A stretch of DNA of 55,950 nt from Dysgonomonas sp. Marseille-P4677 (GTDB lineage: Bacteria > Bacteroidota > Bacteroidia > Bacteroidales > Dysgonomonadaceae). Numbering within the stretch: the first letter of the stretch is position 1; every line of letters begins with the position of its first letter. The translations under genes were made by a program, and so were the position numbers. The notes below the pieces were generated by a model, which searched no databases, was not told where the DNA came from, and saw only the letters and a list, made by a program, of their open reading frames with translations. The stretch spans positions 1-55,950 of the forward strand of contig NZ_JAEPKU010000013.1 of NCBI RefSeq assembly GCF_016652235.1. Direction: 5' to 3'. Shown one piece after another: positions 1 to 7,622 of this stretch.

Positions 1-48
1 AATGAAAATATTTTAATAAATGCAAACAAAATAGTTTGATCAAAGAAT

Positions 49-83
49 AGCTCTATCATTTTTCGAGATGATAGAGCTTTTAT
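49..83 (+). terminator. Intrinsic terminator at left edge
   Basis: A perfect 11-bp inverted repeat (49-59 with 68-78, loop of 8) is followed by TTTTA. It probably ends a rightward gene lying off the left edge. An ATG at 68 falls inside the right arm, which argues against a gene starting there. Confidence 0.7.
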
Positions 84-1018
84 ACTTTTCAGCTGCTTTA
101 TGGCTACCGGTACTTACGTACCTGATCCGGGAAAGCCGCTTCGTGCGAACTCAAACCATATCTCCGATGGAAAATGCAAACAGCCGGCTACGCCATACAC
201 TCCAACATCTTTGTATCATTTCATTTTTCAAATTCATTCATGGAAAGAAATCTCTGTGTAGAGTAATCTATATTTCGCCTGTCGGATCTATCTGCAGGCG
301 AATGCCTGCTTTAAAATCTTGAAGTGAATAAGTGCCTATTCCGGGAGCGAAGGTTTACCTGAGCGATTGAAATGGGTACTTAATGAACGAACACCACTTA
401 CAAACACCAATGTACTCTCATTATCACAATGCCTGGTGTAGCAACACCCATATATACCCTTTCATACATGCACAGGTATGTATATAATATACCCAAGATA
501 ACATCAAAGATAAGTAATGTCAACAGACATACAAAAACATTGACTATTATTAACATAATCGAGTGTATTCCAGCTAGTTGGCTTGCTTCCCTTTTTCCCC
601 TTCCCCCTTTTCTCACTATAAAAAAATGTAACTCTGTAACTAATGTTTGAAGAAAATGTAAAAATGTGTTAACTAATTAAATAGGTTAAAAAAACAAGTT
701 ACATTTTCGTTTACAGAAAGGTTACAAAAAAAAATATAGATGTAACTCTGAACTATAAACAGTTCCCGTTACATTTTTTTTTCGGATAAAAACAAAAAAT
801 GTTTATTTAAATGCTACTTATAATATGTTGTTTTACAATATATTACAAAACAAAATCACAGAAATACAAAAAAACATTTTTTTGTACCCTAAAGCACCCC
901 GCCCTACTTTAATAAACATCCATAAAACTATTTCGCACAAACGAAATTAACCATATTTAACACGGTTTTTATTTTATTTTTTCGTATATTTATTAGTTAT
1001 AGCGCTTTGAGAATCAAT
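84..1018. other. Gene-poor AT-rich stretch
   Basis: No convincing gene is seen in about 930 bases. Short open frames on both strands have odd composition and no recognisable motifs. Structures present are a hairpin at 294-309 (arms of 6, loop of 4), whose left arm could alternatively pair with 276-281, and a run of TGTAAC/GTTACA motifs at 625-773. The last 200 bases before the gene at 1019 are strongly AT-rich and may hold the late promoter, but I cannot place it. Confidence 0.5.
625..780. repeat. Clustered TGTAAC/GTTACA repeats
   Basis: AATGTAACTCTG occurs near 625-635 and ATGTAACTCTG near 740-750. The inverted form GTTACATTTT occurs at 699-708 and 769-778. At 741-773 the outer TGTAAC/GTTACA pair encloses a GAACT/AGTTC pair, so a nested hairpin is possible. 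The spacing and both orientations suggest a protein-binding cluster upstream of the structural genes, but no binding partner can be named. Confidence 0.5.
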
Positions 1019-1501
1019 ATGGTAACGACTAAAATCAAAATCAAACCCCATCTGGCAGAATGGACAAACAAAAAATACTTCAACGCAGATAACGATTGTG
1101 TGATAATCCCCGATAAACTGGATTTATACCACACAATTTGGGACTTGCTCGAAAAACGTCCTGAAAATTGCCTGAGAGACGATGGTAACATTACGCTCGG
1201 ACTTCCAGACCGTCGTATAGGTAAAGATCCTGAGTATTACAACTACTTAGGTTTTCGCAGTGTGGAGATTATACAGAAACGCATCGAGATAATGTTTCAT
1301 GCTGAATACCGTGCCTTGATGGATGAACGTAAGCACCGAATGGGTTGGACCTATCTCCATACGACCTATGAATTTATAAACCGATATGGTATAGAATCCA
1401 TTTCTCCTGATGCACTCTATAAGGATTTTTACCGATGGCGGCGAACGGTAGCCGGACGAATGAACACAACCCGGAGTTATGAATATAAAAATCAAAAATA
1501 A
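1019..1501 (+). CDS. Phage protein of unknown function (160 aa)
   Basis: The function is not recognised. The protein is basic and rich in charged and aromatic residues, and it looks soluble, with no signal peptide or membrane segment. Its N-terminus is Lys-rich (MVTTKIKIKPHLAEW) and the middle holds an Arg/Lys/His-rich predicted helix (around residues 90-115), which would suit nucleic-acid or capsid contact. I chose the ATG at 1019 over an in-frame TTG at 1007, since ATG is the norm in this genome. It is the first confident gene of the rightward series and comes directly after the repeat-rich non-coding stretch. A small regulator or a head-associated protein are both possible. Confidence 0.75.
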   Translation: MVTTKIKIKPHLAEWTNKKYFNADNDCVIIPDKLDLYHTIWDLLEKRPENCLRDDGNITLGLPDRRIGKDPEYYNYLGFRSVEIIQKRIEIMFHAEYRALMDERKHRMGWTYLHTTYEFINRYGIESISPDALYKDFYRWRRTVAGRMNTTRSYEYKNQK

Positions 1502-1608
1502 TTGCTCGACCAAGTGTGCTATAATGTCCGATAATTCACAAAATAACGGACATAAACCCACAATAAAACAACAATTTGTTATATATCAATTTATTACATC
1601 GCAATTCT

Positions 1609-2064
1609 ATGACTAAATTTGATAACATGGGCGGCTTTATTTCCGCTGACTTCGTACACCGTGATGAAATCAATTATTTTGCAACGTTCGGAAGCACATG
1701 CAATGTTTCCTTGAAAGGTGACCTGAAATGGAAAAAAGCCGACATGAAACATGGTGGATTAACCATAACCGTTACCCCGAAATCAGCTGATGCCGGTAGA
1801 TATTTTGAAATAAAAGGTACGATTACAATTAAAAGCGATTCATCTGACGAAGAAAGGCTTTTACTTCGCAGGCTCGAATTAAAACCCTATATTTTGATTC
1901 GCTACCAGACACCGGATAAAGTTTACCATGTTGCCGGCACTGATGAATATCCATTGGAATGCACTCTGAAACCGTTAACCCCGAATAAGCCTTCCGGATT
2001 TAACGGATACGAACTTTCATTCGAGGGAAAACAGCTTTTCATACCGCCAGTACTTAATATTTAA
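1609..2064 (+). CDS. Putative phage structural protein (151 aa)
   Basis: The function is not recognised. The sequence alternates hydrophobic and polar residues throughout and ends in a pattern of short predicted strands, as expected for a beta-rich virion protein. It has no signal peptide or membrane segment. The ATG at 1609 is preferred to an in-frame TTG at 1576. It sits directly upstream of the S49 head protease and is probably co-transcribed with it. The position suggests a virion or head-tail role, but this is inference from context only. Confidence 0.65.
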   Translation: MTKFDNMGGFISADFVHRDEINYFATFGSTCNVSLKGDLKWKKADMKHGGLTITVTPKSADAGRYFEIKGTITIKSDSSDEERLLLRRLELKPYILIRYQTPDKVYHVAGTDEYPLECTLKPLTPNKPSGFNGYELSFEGKQLFIPPVLNI

Positions 2065-2090
2065 GTCCTTTAGGGCTTACCTGTATTGAA

Positions 2091-2123
2091 ATAACATTGC
2101 ATAAAATAATATTGCAATGTTAT
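2091..2123 (+). promoter_or_regulatory. Hairpin enclosing the start codon of the S49 protease
   Basis: A perfect 11-bp inverted repeat (2091-2101 and 2113-2123, loop of 11) places the ATG at 2117 inside the right arm. In the mRNA this would occlude the start codon, so it could limit protease synthesis relative to capsid protein. Confidence 0.5.
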
Positions 2124-2974
2124 ATCTACACCACATTTTCAACGGTATATGGATGATCGACAGCGATTATGCCGCTAACTTTCTTCCTGTTATCGCCGCC
2201 TACATCAAAGGTGAAGCTATTCAAAACACTTCTCCCGATAAGCAATCTACCGACAAAGTTGCCTTTGCCACACTACAGGCCTCTAAATATTTTGTCACAC
2301 CCCACAGCTCGTTTTATGCTCCCGAAGATGCACCTGAAGACTCAGTGGCAGTAATGGCAATACGCGGAGCGATCACAAAACACAGCCAGTTCTGCGGACC
2401 CGCCGGCATGGTCGCCCAGGCTAACCTTTTAGATCGCTGCTATGCCAATGATAATATAAAGGGAATTGTTATCGTCACCGAATCCGGAGGTGGCGAAGCT
2501 TATGCCATGCAAATATTAAACGAAGCCATTGCCAGAAAAAACAAACCTGTAGTTGGGTTTATAGATGATTTCTCTGCCAGTGCCGCATATGGAATAATCT
2601 CCGGTTGTGATCAGATCGTAGCCAACAGGACTCTGGCGCGCGTCGGCAGTATCGGGGCTTATCAAACCATAGTGGATCATACCGAGTATTTCAAAAATAA
2701 AGGCATAAACCTGATTGAGATTTATGCAACTGCTTCCAAAGATAAAAATGGAGAACTCCGCGAAGCTTTAAACGGTAACCTGGAACCATTGCGCAAAATG
2801 GTAGATGTGTTTAACGAATCTTTCCTCTCCCAGGTTGAAACCAACAGAACCGGAAAACTGAAAACAGAGCGTAAAGATTGGGGAACCGGCAAGATCTTCT
2901 TTGCTGACGAAGCCTTAAAACATGGGCTTATAGACCGTATTGATTCATTTGAGAACGTACTCAATTATTTCTAA
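2117..2974 (+). CDS. S49-family head maturation protease
   Basis: This is a ClpP-fold serine peptidase of the SppA/S49 type, used by phages to cleave scaffold and capsid during head maturation. A Gly-rich substrate-binding loop (TESGGGEAYA, about residues 121-130) is followed by the nucleophile region DDFSASAAYG, with Ser155 as the likely nucleophile. The GSIGAY motif follows (about 177-182), then a candidate general-base Lys near 208. Its 285 residues fit phage S49 proteases. It has no signal peptide, unlike cellular SppA. The scaffold and putative major capsid genes follow directly, the classical protease-scaffold-capsid order. The start codon lies in a hairpin. Confidence 0.88.
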   Translation: MLYLHHIFNGIWMIDSDYAANFLPVIAAYIKGEAIQNTSPDKQSTDKVAFATLQASKYFVTPHSSFYAPEDAPEDSVAVMAIRGAITKHSQFCGPAGMVAQANLLDRCYANDNIKGIVIVTESGGGEAYAMQILNEAIARKNKPVVGFIDDFSASAAYGIISGCDQIVANRTLARVGSIGAYQTIVDHTEYFKNKGINLIEIYATASKDKNGELREALNGNLEPLRKMVDVFNESFLSQVETNRTGKLKTERKDWGTGKIFFADEALKHGLIDRIDSFENVLNYF

Positions 2975-2990
2975 TTAATAGTTTTACTCT

Positions 2991-3410
2991 ATGCCAAAAT
3001 TTCTTACAGACAAAGAGTTTGAGCGACTTACTAACAGATCGGCAATGCTTGACAGCATTGTTGCTGCAGTTGTTAAGACGAATCCCGAACTCAAAGCGGA
3101 AGATGTTACGGCTGAATTGATAATTCAGGCCTTGACATCTACAGATAATGCTTCCGATCCCGGACTTCAATCGAAGTTCGACGCTCTTCAGGAACAATAC
3201 GATGGTGTTGTTAGTGAACGTGACAACCTACAGTCACAAGTTGATAATCTTCTAAACGGTGCTGCAGAAGATAGCGCTTCTATTACCTCTGATTCAGAAG
3301 TAACAGCCAAGCCTGCTACATTATTGGATATCGCCAAAAATCTTAAAGGCGATACAGCTGCAATCATCAATGCTGCAATAGAAGATGGTTTTTTACCTAA
3401 ACAAAATTAG
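2991..3410 (+). CDS. Putative scaffolding or capsid-assembly protein
   Basis: This is an acidic 139-residue protein with a predicted coiled-coil from about residue 60 to 85 (heptad-like segment ending LQSQVDNLL). A low-complexity Ala/Ser/Glu linker follows, then a short C-terminal helical tail. Small size, acidity, coiled-coil and position between the head protease and the putative major capsid gene are typical of scaffold proteins, which often interact with capsid through the C-terminal helices. No sequence family is recognised, so the call rests on architecture and neighbours. Confidence 0.65.
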   Translation: MPKFLTDKEFERLTNRSAMLDSIVAAVVKTNPELKAEDVTAELIIQALTSTDNASDPGLQSKFDALQEQYDGVVSERDNLQSQVDNLLNGAAEDSASITSDSEVTAKPATLLDIAKNLKGDTAAIINAAIEDGFLPKQN

Positions 3411-3413
3411 TAT

Positions 3414-4445
3414 ATGTCTTTAGTAAAAATAGATGATCTGAAAAGGGAAGCGATTAACTACGCTAATCTGCTTCACGTCTTGCCGGCATTTCAGTTAAAC
3501 GAAATTTGCAAACGGCTAAAATTGAACATCGTAGAAGTTCAATATGAAGATAAAAGAGTAAACAAACGTAGAAAAGCGGGTGTTCTGCGCCCTTACTCAA
3601 GTAATGTTACCACCGGTAACAAACAGGAAATAATGAAGTTCTTCGAGACAAGCCTTAAGCCTGAGCTTATCTATGCCGAATTAGTTGATGACATCAACTC
3701 ATACAGGCCGAAGAAACTTCTTTCCAATCAGGGCGAATGGGTGAATAACAAAACAAAGAAGCATCCGCTTGAGGCTGAGATCCTGCGTGATGTTGTTTTG
3801 TCATTCTCCGAAGATATCGCCTTCCAGGTGTTTTTTGCAGAACGTGACGAATCCGAACTTAAACCCGATACGGCATTTAACGGATTTTATCCCGGTATCG
3901 ATGTTTATATTGCCGGTGGTGAAATTGCTTCAGGCAAAAACAATCTGAGGATTACTGGAACATTTGAAGCTCCGACAGATGAAAATGATTATGACTCTTA
4001 CCTCAAACTGGTAGAGTTTGTTGCAACGGGACATCCTTTGATGAGAAGCTATCCGGTAATTCTTTATTCTGCAGAGAACCCGCTTGATCAGGCGCTCGCT
4101 TGTTACAAAAACAAAGTGAAATACTACAAGGAGCCGACAATGGCTGACATGATCGAACGCCTGCGTCAGGATGCTAAATGTCCGAAACTTGAGGTCTTAA
4201 CCGATCCTATATTGGGTACAGGTGACCGCCTCACGATGGTTCAGCCCGGTCTGCTTGACATCGGTGTGAACAGTCAGTCCGATGCTTCATTCGTTCAGGT
4301 TCGCGACCCTTTCGAAAATCCAAATATGGTTCAGTTCTGGGTACAAGCCGCCTTTGGCACACGCTTAGGTGACGTTCACGAAAAACTTTTCCGGACAAAC
4401 GAACAGAAGAGTACAGCTCTCGATTTCGCCGGAGACTATAAATAA
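3414..4445 (+). CDS. Putative major capsid protein
   Basis: 343 residues, cytoplasmic, and starting 3 nt after the scaffold stop. The size, the position after protease and scaffold, and the mix of alpha and beta segments suit a major head protein of HK97 type, but I recognise no diagnostic motif. A basic stretch lies near residues 44-53 and a large beta-rich central part follows. A hairpin resembling a weak terminator just after the stop would help keep its mRNA abundant relative to downstream genes. An alternative is another abundant head protein. The call is from synteny. Confidence 0.65.
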   Translation: MSLVKIDDLKREAINYANLLHVLPAFQLNEICKRLKLNIVEVQYEDKRVNKRRKAGVLRPYSSNVTTGNKQEIMKFFETSLKPELIYAELVDDINSYRPKKLLSNQGEWVNNKTKKHPLEAEILRDVVLSFSEDIAFQVFFAERDESELKPDTAFNGFYPGIDVYIAGGEIASGKNNLRITGTFEAPTDENDYDSYLKLVEFVATGHPLMRSYPVILYSAENPLDQALACYKNKVKYYKEPTMADMIERLRQDAKCPKLEVLTDPILGTGDRLTMVQPGLLDIGVNSQSDASFVQVRDPFENPNMVQFWVQAAFGTRLGDVHEKLFRTNEQKSTALDFAGDYK

Positions 4446-4450
4446 TAATA

Positions 4451-4487
4451 AATTGTATCGGTATCTCCTGCCGGTACAATTATTTTT
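4451..4487 (+). terminator. Hairpin after the putative capsid gene
   Basis: Arms 4451-4461 and 4471-4481 pair over 11 bp, with one G-U pair and a loop of 9, and are followed by ATTTTT. The next gene starts 28 nt later without a visible promoter, so this may be a partial terminator that sets expression ratios, or a 3' stabiliser of the capsid mRNA. Confidence 0.5.
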
Positions 4488-4508
4488 CAATAACATAAAT
4501 TTCTACTT

Positions 4509-5078
4509 ATGTCAGACGATAAAAAATTTTATAAATCTATCCTGCGCCGTCCAGGTGGTGAAAATATGGGCGGTTACAAGAACCGTGTTTTATTTTATCC
4601 TGAGCATCTGTTTAAAGCCGTTCCGACTTTAATAGAAGCCCCTATCGATACTGCAGACCTGGCAACAGCTGAAGGAGCTTTTGAGCCGGTTGCAGCCGGA
4701 ACTGAGCCTATGGCTATCTATGCCACTGATAAAACTGTAGGTATGAAAGCTGAAAATCAGGGCGAACTTGATGGTCAAAGCTTCAAAATTACCGGTGAGC
4801 TCTTCCATCCGGGCACTCAGACCGAAGTAGCCGGAGTTTGTCGTAAGATCAACAATACACCTGGTTACCTTGTGCTGGAAAGTCCTGAAGGCGAACAGTT
4901 CATCGTAGGTCAGAAAGGCTTGCCTTGTTATATAAAGCCAAGCTTTGACGGTGGAACACAACGGTCTGACCGTCGTGGATTTGCCTTTACATTCGAGAAT
5001 GACAGCTATGCTCCATTCATCAAATTAAAGGTGAAGATTGATATGGACTTGTACTTTAACCCTGTAACCCAACCGTAA
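4509..5078 (+). CDS. Putative major tail tube or related virion protein
   Basis: 189 residues, beta-rich and acidic, with no membrane segment. The pattern of alternating strands with Gly-rich turns (for example GQSFKITGELFHPGTQTE near the middle) resembles tail-tube or decoration proteins of long-tailed phages. It follows the putative capsid gene after a hairpin, and its stop overlaps the next start (TAATG). Tail tube is my first choice because no other gene in the cluster fits better, but a head-decoration protein is a real alternative. Confidence 0.5.
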   Translation: MSDDKKFYKSILRRPGGENMGGYKNRVLFYPEHLFKAVPTLIEAPIDTADLATAEGAFEPVAAGTEPMAIYATDKTVGMKAENQGELDGQSFKITGELFHPGTQTEVAGVCRKINNTPGYLVLESPEGEQFIVGQKGLPCYIKPSFDGGTQRSDRRGFAFTFENDSYAPFIKLKVKIDMDLYFNPVTQP

Positions 5079-5977
5079 TGTTAGAACAAATAGACAACTG
5101 GCTAAAGGACGTAAAGCGTAAATACGCTTTCGGCCTTGCCATATTTATGGCTCTTGCATCCATTGAAGTCAAGAAAAAATATGGCGATTTTTTCAAAGAA
5201 GGTGATACGGAGGATGTAGAACCGAACGATCCCCGCTTTCCTATGCTCATAAACAAGGTGACAGCCATCTACAATATTGTCAGAGCCAATCCCGATAAGT
5301 ACGCTGAAGCTTTGTCTAAAATCGGGGCTCCGATCATTCGTACCAATGATCAGGTTAAACAGATCATCGCCCTGAATGAAGAAAGAGAAACTCTCCAGGC
5401 TAAGATATCAGAACTTGAAGATTTAGACGAAGACAAAGCCGCAGAAATTGACAATCTACAGGAAGAGATCGAAGATAAAGACAAAACTATCGACGAACTC
5501 AAAGAGCAACTGAAAACTCAAGGTGTCAAGGTGATGGAAGGTAAAGACCTGCCTAAAACCATCAAATCAAAGTATGACCGGGTTAAAGATATAGTTCCGC
5601 TGATGGCAGCCATACACGCTGAGCTGAAAGATACTTCCATCACTGATGAACAGCGTAAGGCTAAAGCTGCAGAACTCTGCAGGCTTGATGACGAACGCCG
5701 GACACTCTGGGACGACATCGACGCTTACCTGAATGAGTATAATTCAGTTCTTACCGAGGAAAATAAATTCCGGTATTCAGAAGATCCTGTTATTCGCGGA
5801 ACTCAAATTGCAAATCGCATGGTACGCCTGAAGGAAAATATCAGGCGTAACCAGGAAGCCGCTGAAAGGCATAAGGCAAGCAATAAGCCGAATCTGGAAC
5901 AGAAAGCACTTGAGAAAGTTTCTCAAATGCAGGTTGAACTTGATGAATTGACAGTGATGATAAATGAAACAAAGTGA
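5078..5977 (+). CDS. Long coiled-coil phage protein, function unknown
   Basis: The first 30 residues contain a short hydrophobic stretch (FGLAIFMALAS). The centre, from about residue 100 to 155, is a strong heptad-repeat coiled-coil rich in Glu, Asp and Lys. A second helical part runs from 170 to the end. No catalytic motif is seen. The gene is coupled to its neighbours (TAATG start, 14-nt overlap with the next gene), so it belongs to the structural operon. A head-tail connection, internal scaffold or tail-chaperone role is possible; the sequence does not decide. Confidence 0.65.
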   Translation: MLEQIDNWLKDVKRKYAFGLAIFMALASIEVKKKYGDFFKEGDTEDVEPNDPRFPMLINKVTAIYNIVRANPDKYAEALSKIGAPIIRTNDQVKQIIALNEERETLQAKISELEDLDEDKAAEIDNLQEEIEDKDKTIDELKEQLKTQGVKVMEGKDLPKTIKSKYDRVKDIVPLMAAIHAELKDTSITDEQRKAKAAELCRLDDERRTLWDDIDAYLNEYNSVLTEENKFRYSEDPVIRGTQIANRMVRLKENIRRNQEAAERHKASNKPNLEQKALEKVSQMQVELDELTVMINETK

Positions 5978-6371
5978 ATTTGATAAGCTTTTTCCTGGCG
6001 GAATTAAACCGAATCAAATAACACCTTATGTTCACAAAGGGAAATGGGCAATACATGAGTTATTGCCCATTTTGTTAGAGTACATAGGCACGGCAACCGT
6101 CCGGATCGCAACATTCAATATCAGCGAAGACAGCCTGCGCCCTTTGATATTGCAATCCTGCTTAGAATACCATTCGACAAGCACGATTTATTTGTACAGA
6201 TATGCAAAAGCCATAAGCATACTGCGATATATGAACACTATCAACGGGGCAAGCTCACAACAAACCTTGAGCTTCGCAAGACTATTGTTAAGCTTGCTAA
6301 AGCCGGCTCTCCTGCAGCCGAACCCATTGCTCAAAAATTTATCCGTGACCAAAATATTGATGAATAATTAA
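5964..6371 (+). CDS. Composite gene: zero-frame start, coding continues in the -1 frame
   Basis: Residues 1 to about 60 read as a normal protein (begins MKQSEFDKLFPGG), and I recall similar N-termini in Bacteroides phage phospholipase-D-like proteins. After DSLRPL the zero frame stays open to 6371 but turns into Leu/Ser-rich text typical of an out-of-frame reading. The -1 frame from 6146 reads as good protein (DIAILLRIPFDKHDL... to ...FIRDQNIDE) and stops at 6367. That frame has no ATG or GTG start after its last upstream stop, near 6060. The switch lies exactly at C CCT TTG (6140-6146). Either a programmed -1 frameshift yields one protein of about 134 aa, or a deletion fused two genes out of frame. 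Confidence 0.65.
   Translation: MKQSEFDKLFPGGIKPNQITPYVHKGKWAIHELLPILLEYIGTATVRIATFNISEDSLRPLILQSCLEYHSTSTIYLYRYAKAISILRYMNTINGASSQQTLSFARLLLSLLKPALLQPNPLLKNLSVTKILMNN
6140..6146 (+). other. Candidate -1 ribosomal slippery heptamer C CCT TTG
   Basis: The heptamer fits X XXY YYZ (X=C, Y=T, Z=G), aligned with the zero-frame codons CCT (6141-6143) and TTG (6144-6146). Slipping back one base gives CCC TTT and joins the zero-frame N-terminal half to the well-formed -1 frame half. I did not find a clear downstream pseudoknot by eye. Confidence 0.5.
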
Positions 6372-6372
6372 T

Positions 6373-6380
6373 TACATTTG
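6373..6380 (+). promoter_or_regulatory. Candidate Bacteroidetes -7 promoter element
   Basis: TACATTTG matches the TAnnTTTG consensus and lies 35 nt before the ATG at 6416. No good -33 TTG is seen at the usual spacing, so this is moderate evidence that the 6416 gene has its own promoter. Confidence 0.4.
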
Positions 6381-6415
6381 CTTATGTCTTAAATGCAAAT
6401 TAACAAGTAGATATT

Positions 6416-6916
6416 ATGAATGTAGAAGTTACGATTAAAGATTTATTGACAATTTATTGGAGCCAAACAGTATTGATATTGGGGTTATTTTTTGGTATTA
6501 TTGGATATTTTGGTAAAAGACATTTCGATTTAAAAGCGAAAAAAGGAGAGATCAACTACAACGCTTTTCAAAACTTTGGGATGCAAGCATTTAGAAGGTA
6601 TCTTGATACTTTCATTGATTTTAAGCGGACTGTTTCAATTGCAAAGGATATGACTCAAGTTAATGAAAGTCTTTTGCTTTTAGAAAAAGCAGAAGCTGAA
6701 TTTTCTACTTTTCTTGATAAAAAGGACAATAAAATACTGAATGAGATTACACAAAAACTTTCTAAATTACCGAAGTATTTTAATTTTAATAATCATTCGG
6801 AAATATTAAACTTAGTTATAAATGATGTATTTAGAGCAGAAATCATTGAAGAATGCGAAATTTTAGTAGAAGATTTGAAACAGGCATTTAGAAGGAAGTA
6901 CCTTTATATTGATTAA
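6416..6916 (+). CDS. Single-pass membrane protein, possible prophage cargo
   Basis: 166 residues. A membrane segment at about residues 17-33 (SQTVLILGLFFGIIGYF) is followed by a basic Lys/Arg stretch and a long, charged, helical cytoplasmic part, giving an N-out, C-in prediction. No family is recognised. The gene is visibly more AT-rich than its structural neighbours, with many AAA, ATT and TTA codons. It has a candidate promoter in front and a strong terminator behind, and it separates coiled-coil and terminase genes that would otherwise be one operon. These are the usual signs of a moron. A superinfection-exclusion role would fit such a topology but is speculation. Confidence 0.65.
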   Translation: MNVEVTIKDLLTIYWSQTVLILGLFFGIIGYFGKRHFDLKAKKGEINYNAFQNFGMQAFRRYLDTFIDFKRTVSIAKDMTQVNESLLLLEKAEAEFSTFLDKKDNKILNEITQKLSKLPKYFNFNNHSEILNLVINDVFRAEIIEECEILVEDLKQAFRRKYLYID

Positions 6917-6970
6917 ATTCTATTTATTTGGAGAGGAATGTGTCTATAAATATTTAAATCGTCCTTTCAG

Positions 6971-6994
6971 AGCTCGCAATTGCGGGCTTTTTTT
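6971..6994 (+). terminator. Intrinsic terminator after the membrane-protein gene
   Basis: AGCTCGC (6971-6977) pairs with GCGGGCT (6982-6988), loop AATT, followed by seven T. An almost identical stem recurs at 16994-17017. Confidence 0.85.
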
Positions 6995-7016
6995 GTATCT
7001 ATCAATTTAGATATCT

Positions 7017-7622
7017 ATGCCAAACGCTAAAGACCGGGCTTCAGATAAGATTAAACGGAACCTGTTCAGACCCAAGAAAGAGATTGCCGATGAATTTTCC
7101 GAAGCCGAATATGAACGCAAGAAACGTGTCATGCTTGCTGTTACCAGGAAGATCGATGATCCGATTATTCCGGATAAAGAAATAATCGAATTTCTTGAGA
7201 CAGGCTGCGATGGAACATGCAAGCCTGTCTCTACATCCACAGCCTACAGAGACTTATTGCTGATCAAAAATATTACCGGCAATATAAAACTTGCTTCCAA
7301 AGATTGGGAGCGCTATATGGTTGTAGAAACGGCTAAAGCGGAAATACGCAAATCTACAGGCAAAGACTCCAGAGCTGTTGCTTCTCTTCTCAAAGTGATA
7401 ACTGAAGTCCGTCAATTGGGCCAGGACGATAAAGAAAACTTTTTTGATCTTATGGTTCCCCCTGATTACGAAATAACAGGTGATCCTGAAGCACTGGGTG
7501 AAATGGAAGGAGAACAGACTGAAAAGATCGACTATAATCAAAGGCGCAAAGAACTGCGTGAATTATATAAACCGGGTGACATAGAAGATATTGAGGTTAT
7601 ATATGTCAAAGACGATGAATAA
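7017..7622 (+). CDS. Putative terminase small subunit
   Basis: 201 residues, highly charged, and directly upstream of and overlapping the terminase large subunit. A Ser/Thr-rich segment (VSTSTAYRDLLLIK, about residues 70-83) looks like the recognition part of a helix-turn-helix. Predicted helices with many Lys/Glu follow, then an acidic C-terminal tail. Small terminases bind the packaging site and regulate the large-subunit motor. No diagnostic family signature is certain, so the call rests on position, HTH-like segment and size. It begins 23 nt after a strong terminator and no promoter is evident, which implies transcription from upstream. Confidence 0.6.
   Translation: MPNAKDRASDKIKRNLFRPKKEIADEFSEAEYERKKRVMLAVTRKIDDPIIPDKEIIEFLETGCDGTCKPVSTSTAYRDLLLIKNITGNIKLASKDWERYMVVETAKAEIRKSTGKDSRAVASLLKVITEVRQLGQDDKENFFDLMVPPDYEITGDPEALGEMEGEQTEKIDYNQRRKELRELYKPGDIEDIEVIYVKDDE

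Noticed and set aside
68-322. Open frame of 84 codons near the left edge
   Set aside because: Its ATG lies in the right arm of a terminator hairpin. Composition is not protein-like and a second frame over the same bases is no better.
398-650. Overlapping open frames on both strands
   Set aside because: They are low complexity, show no motif, and reflect AT-rich DNA with repeats.
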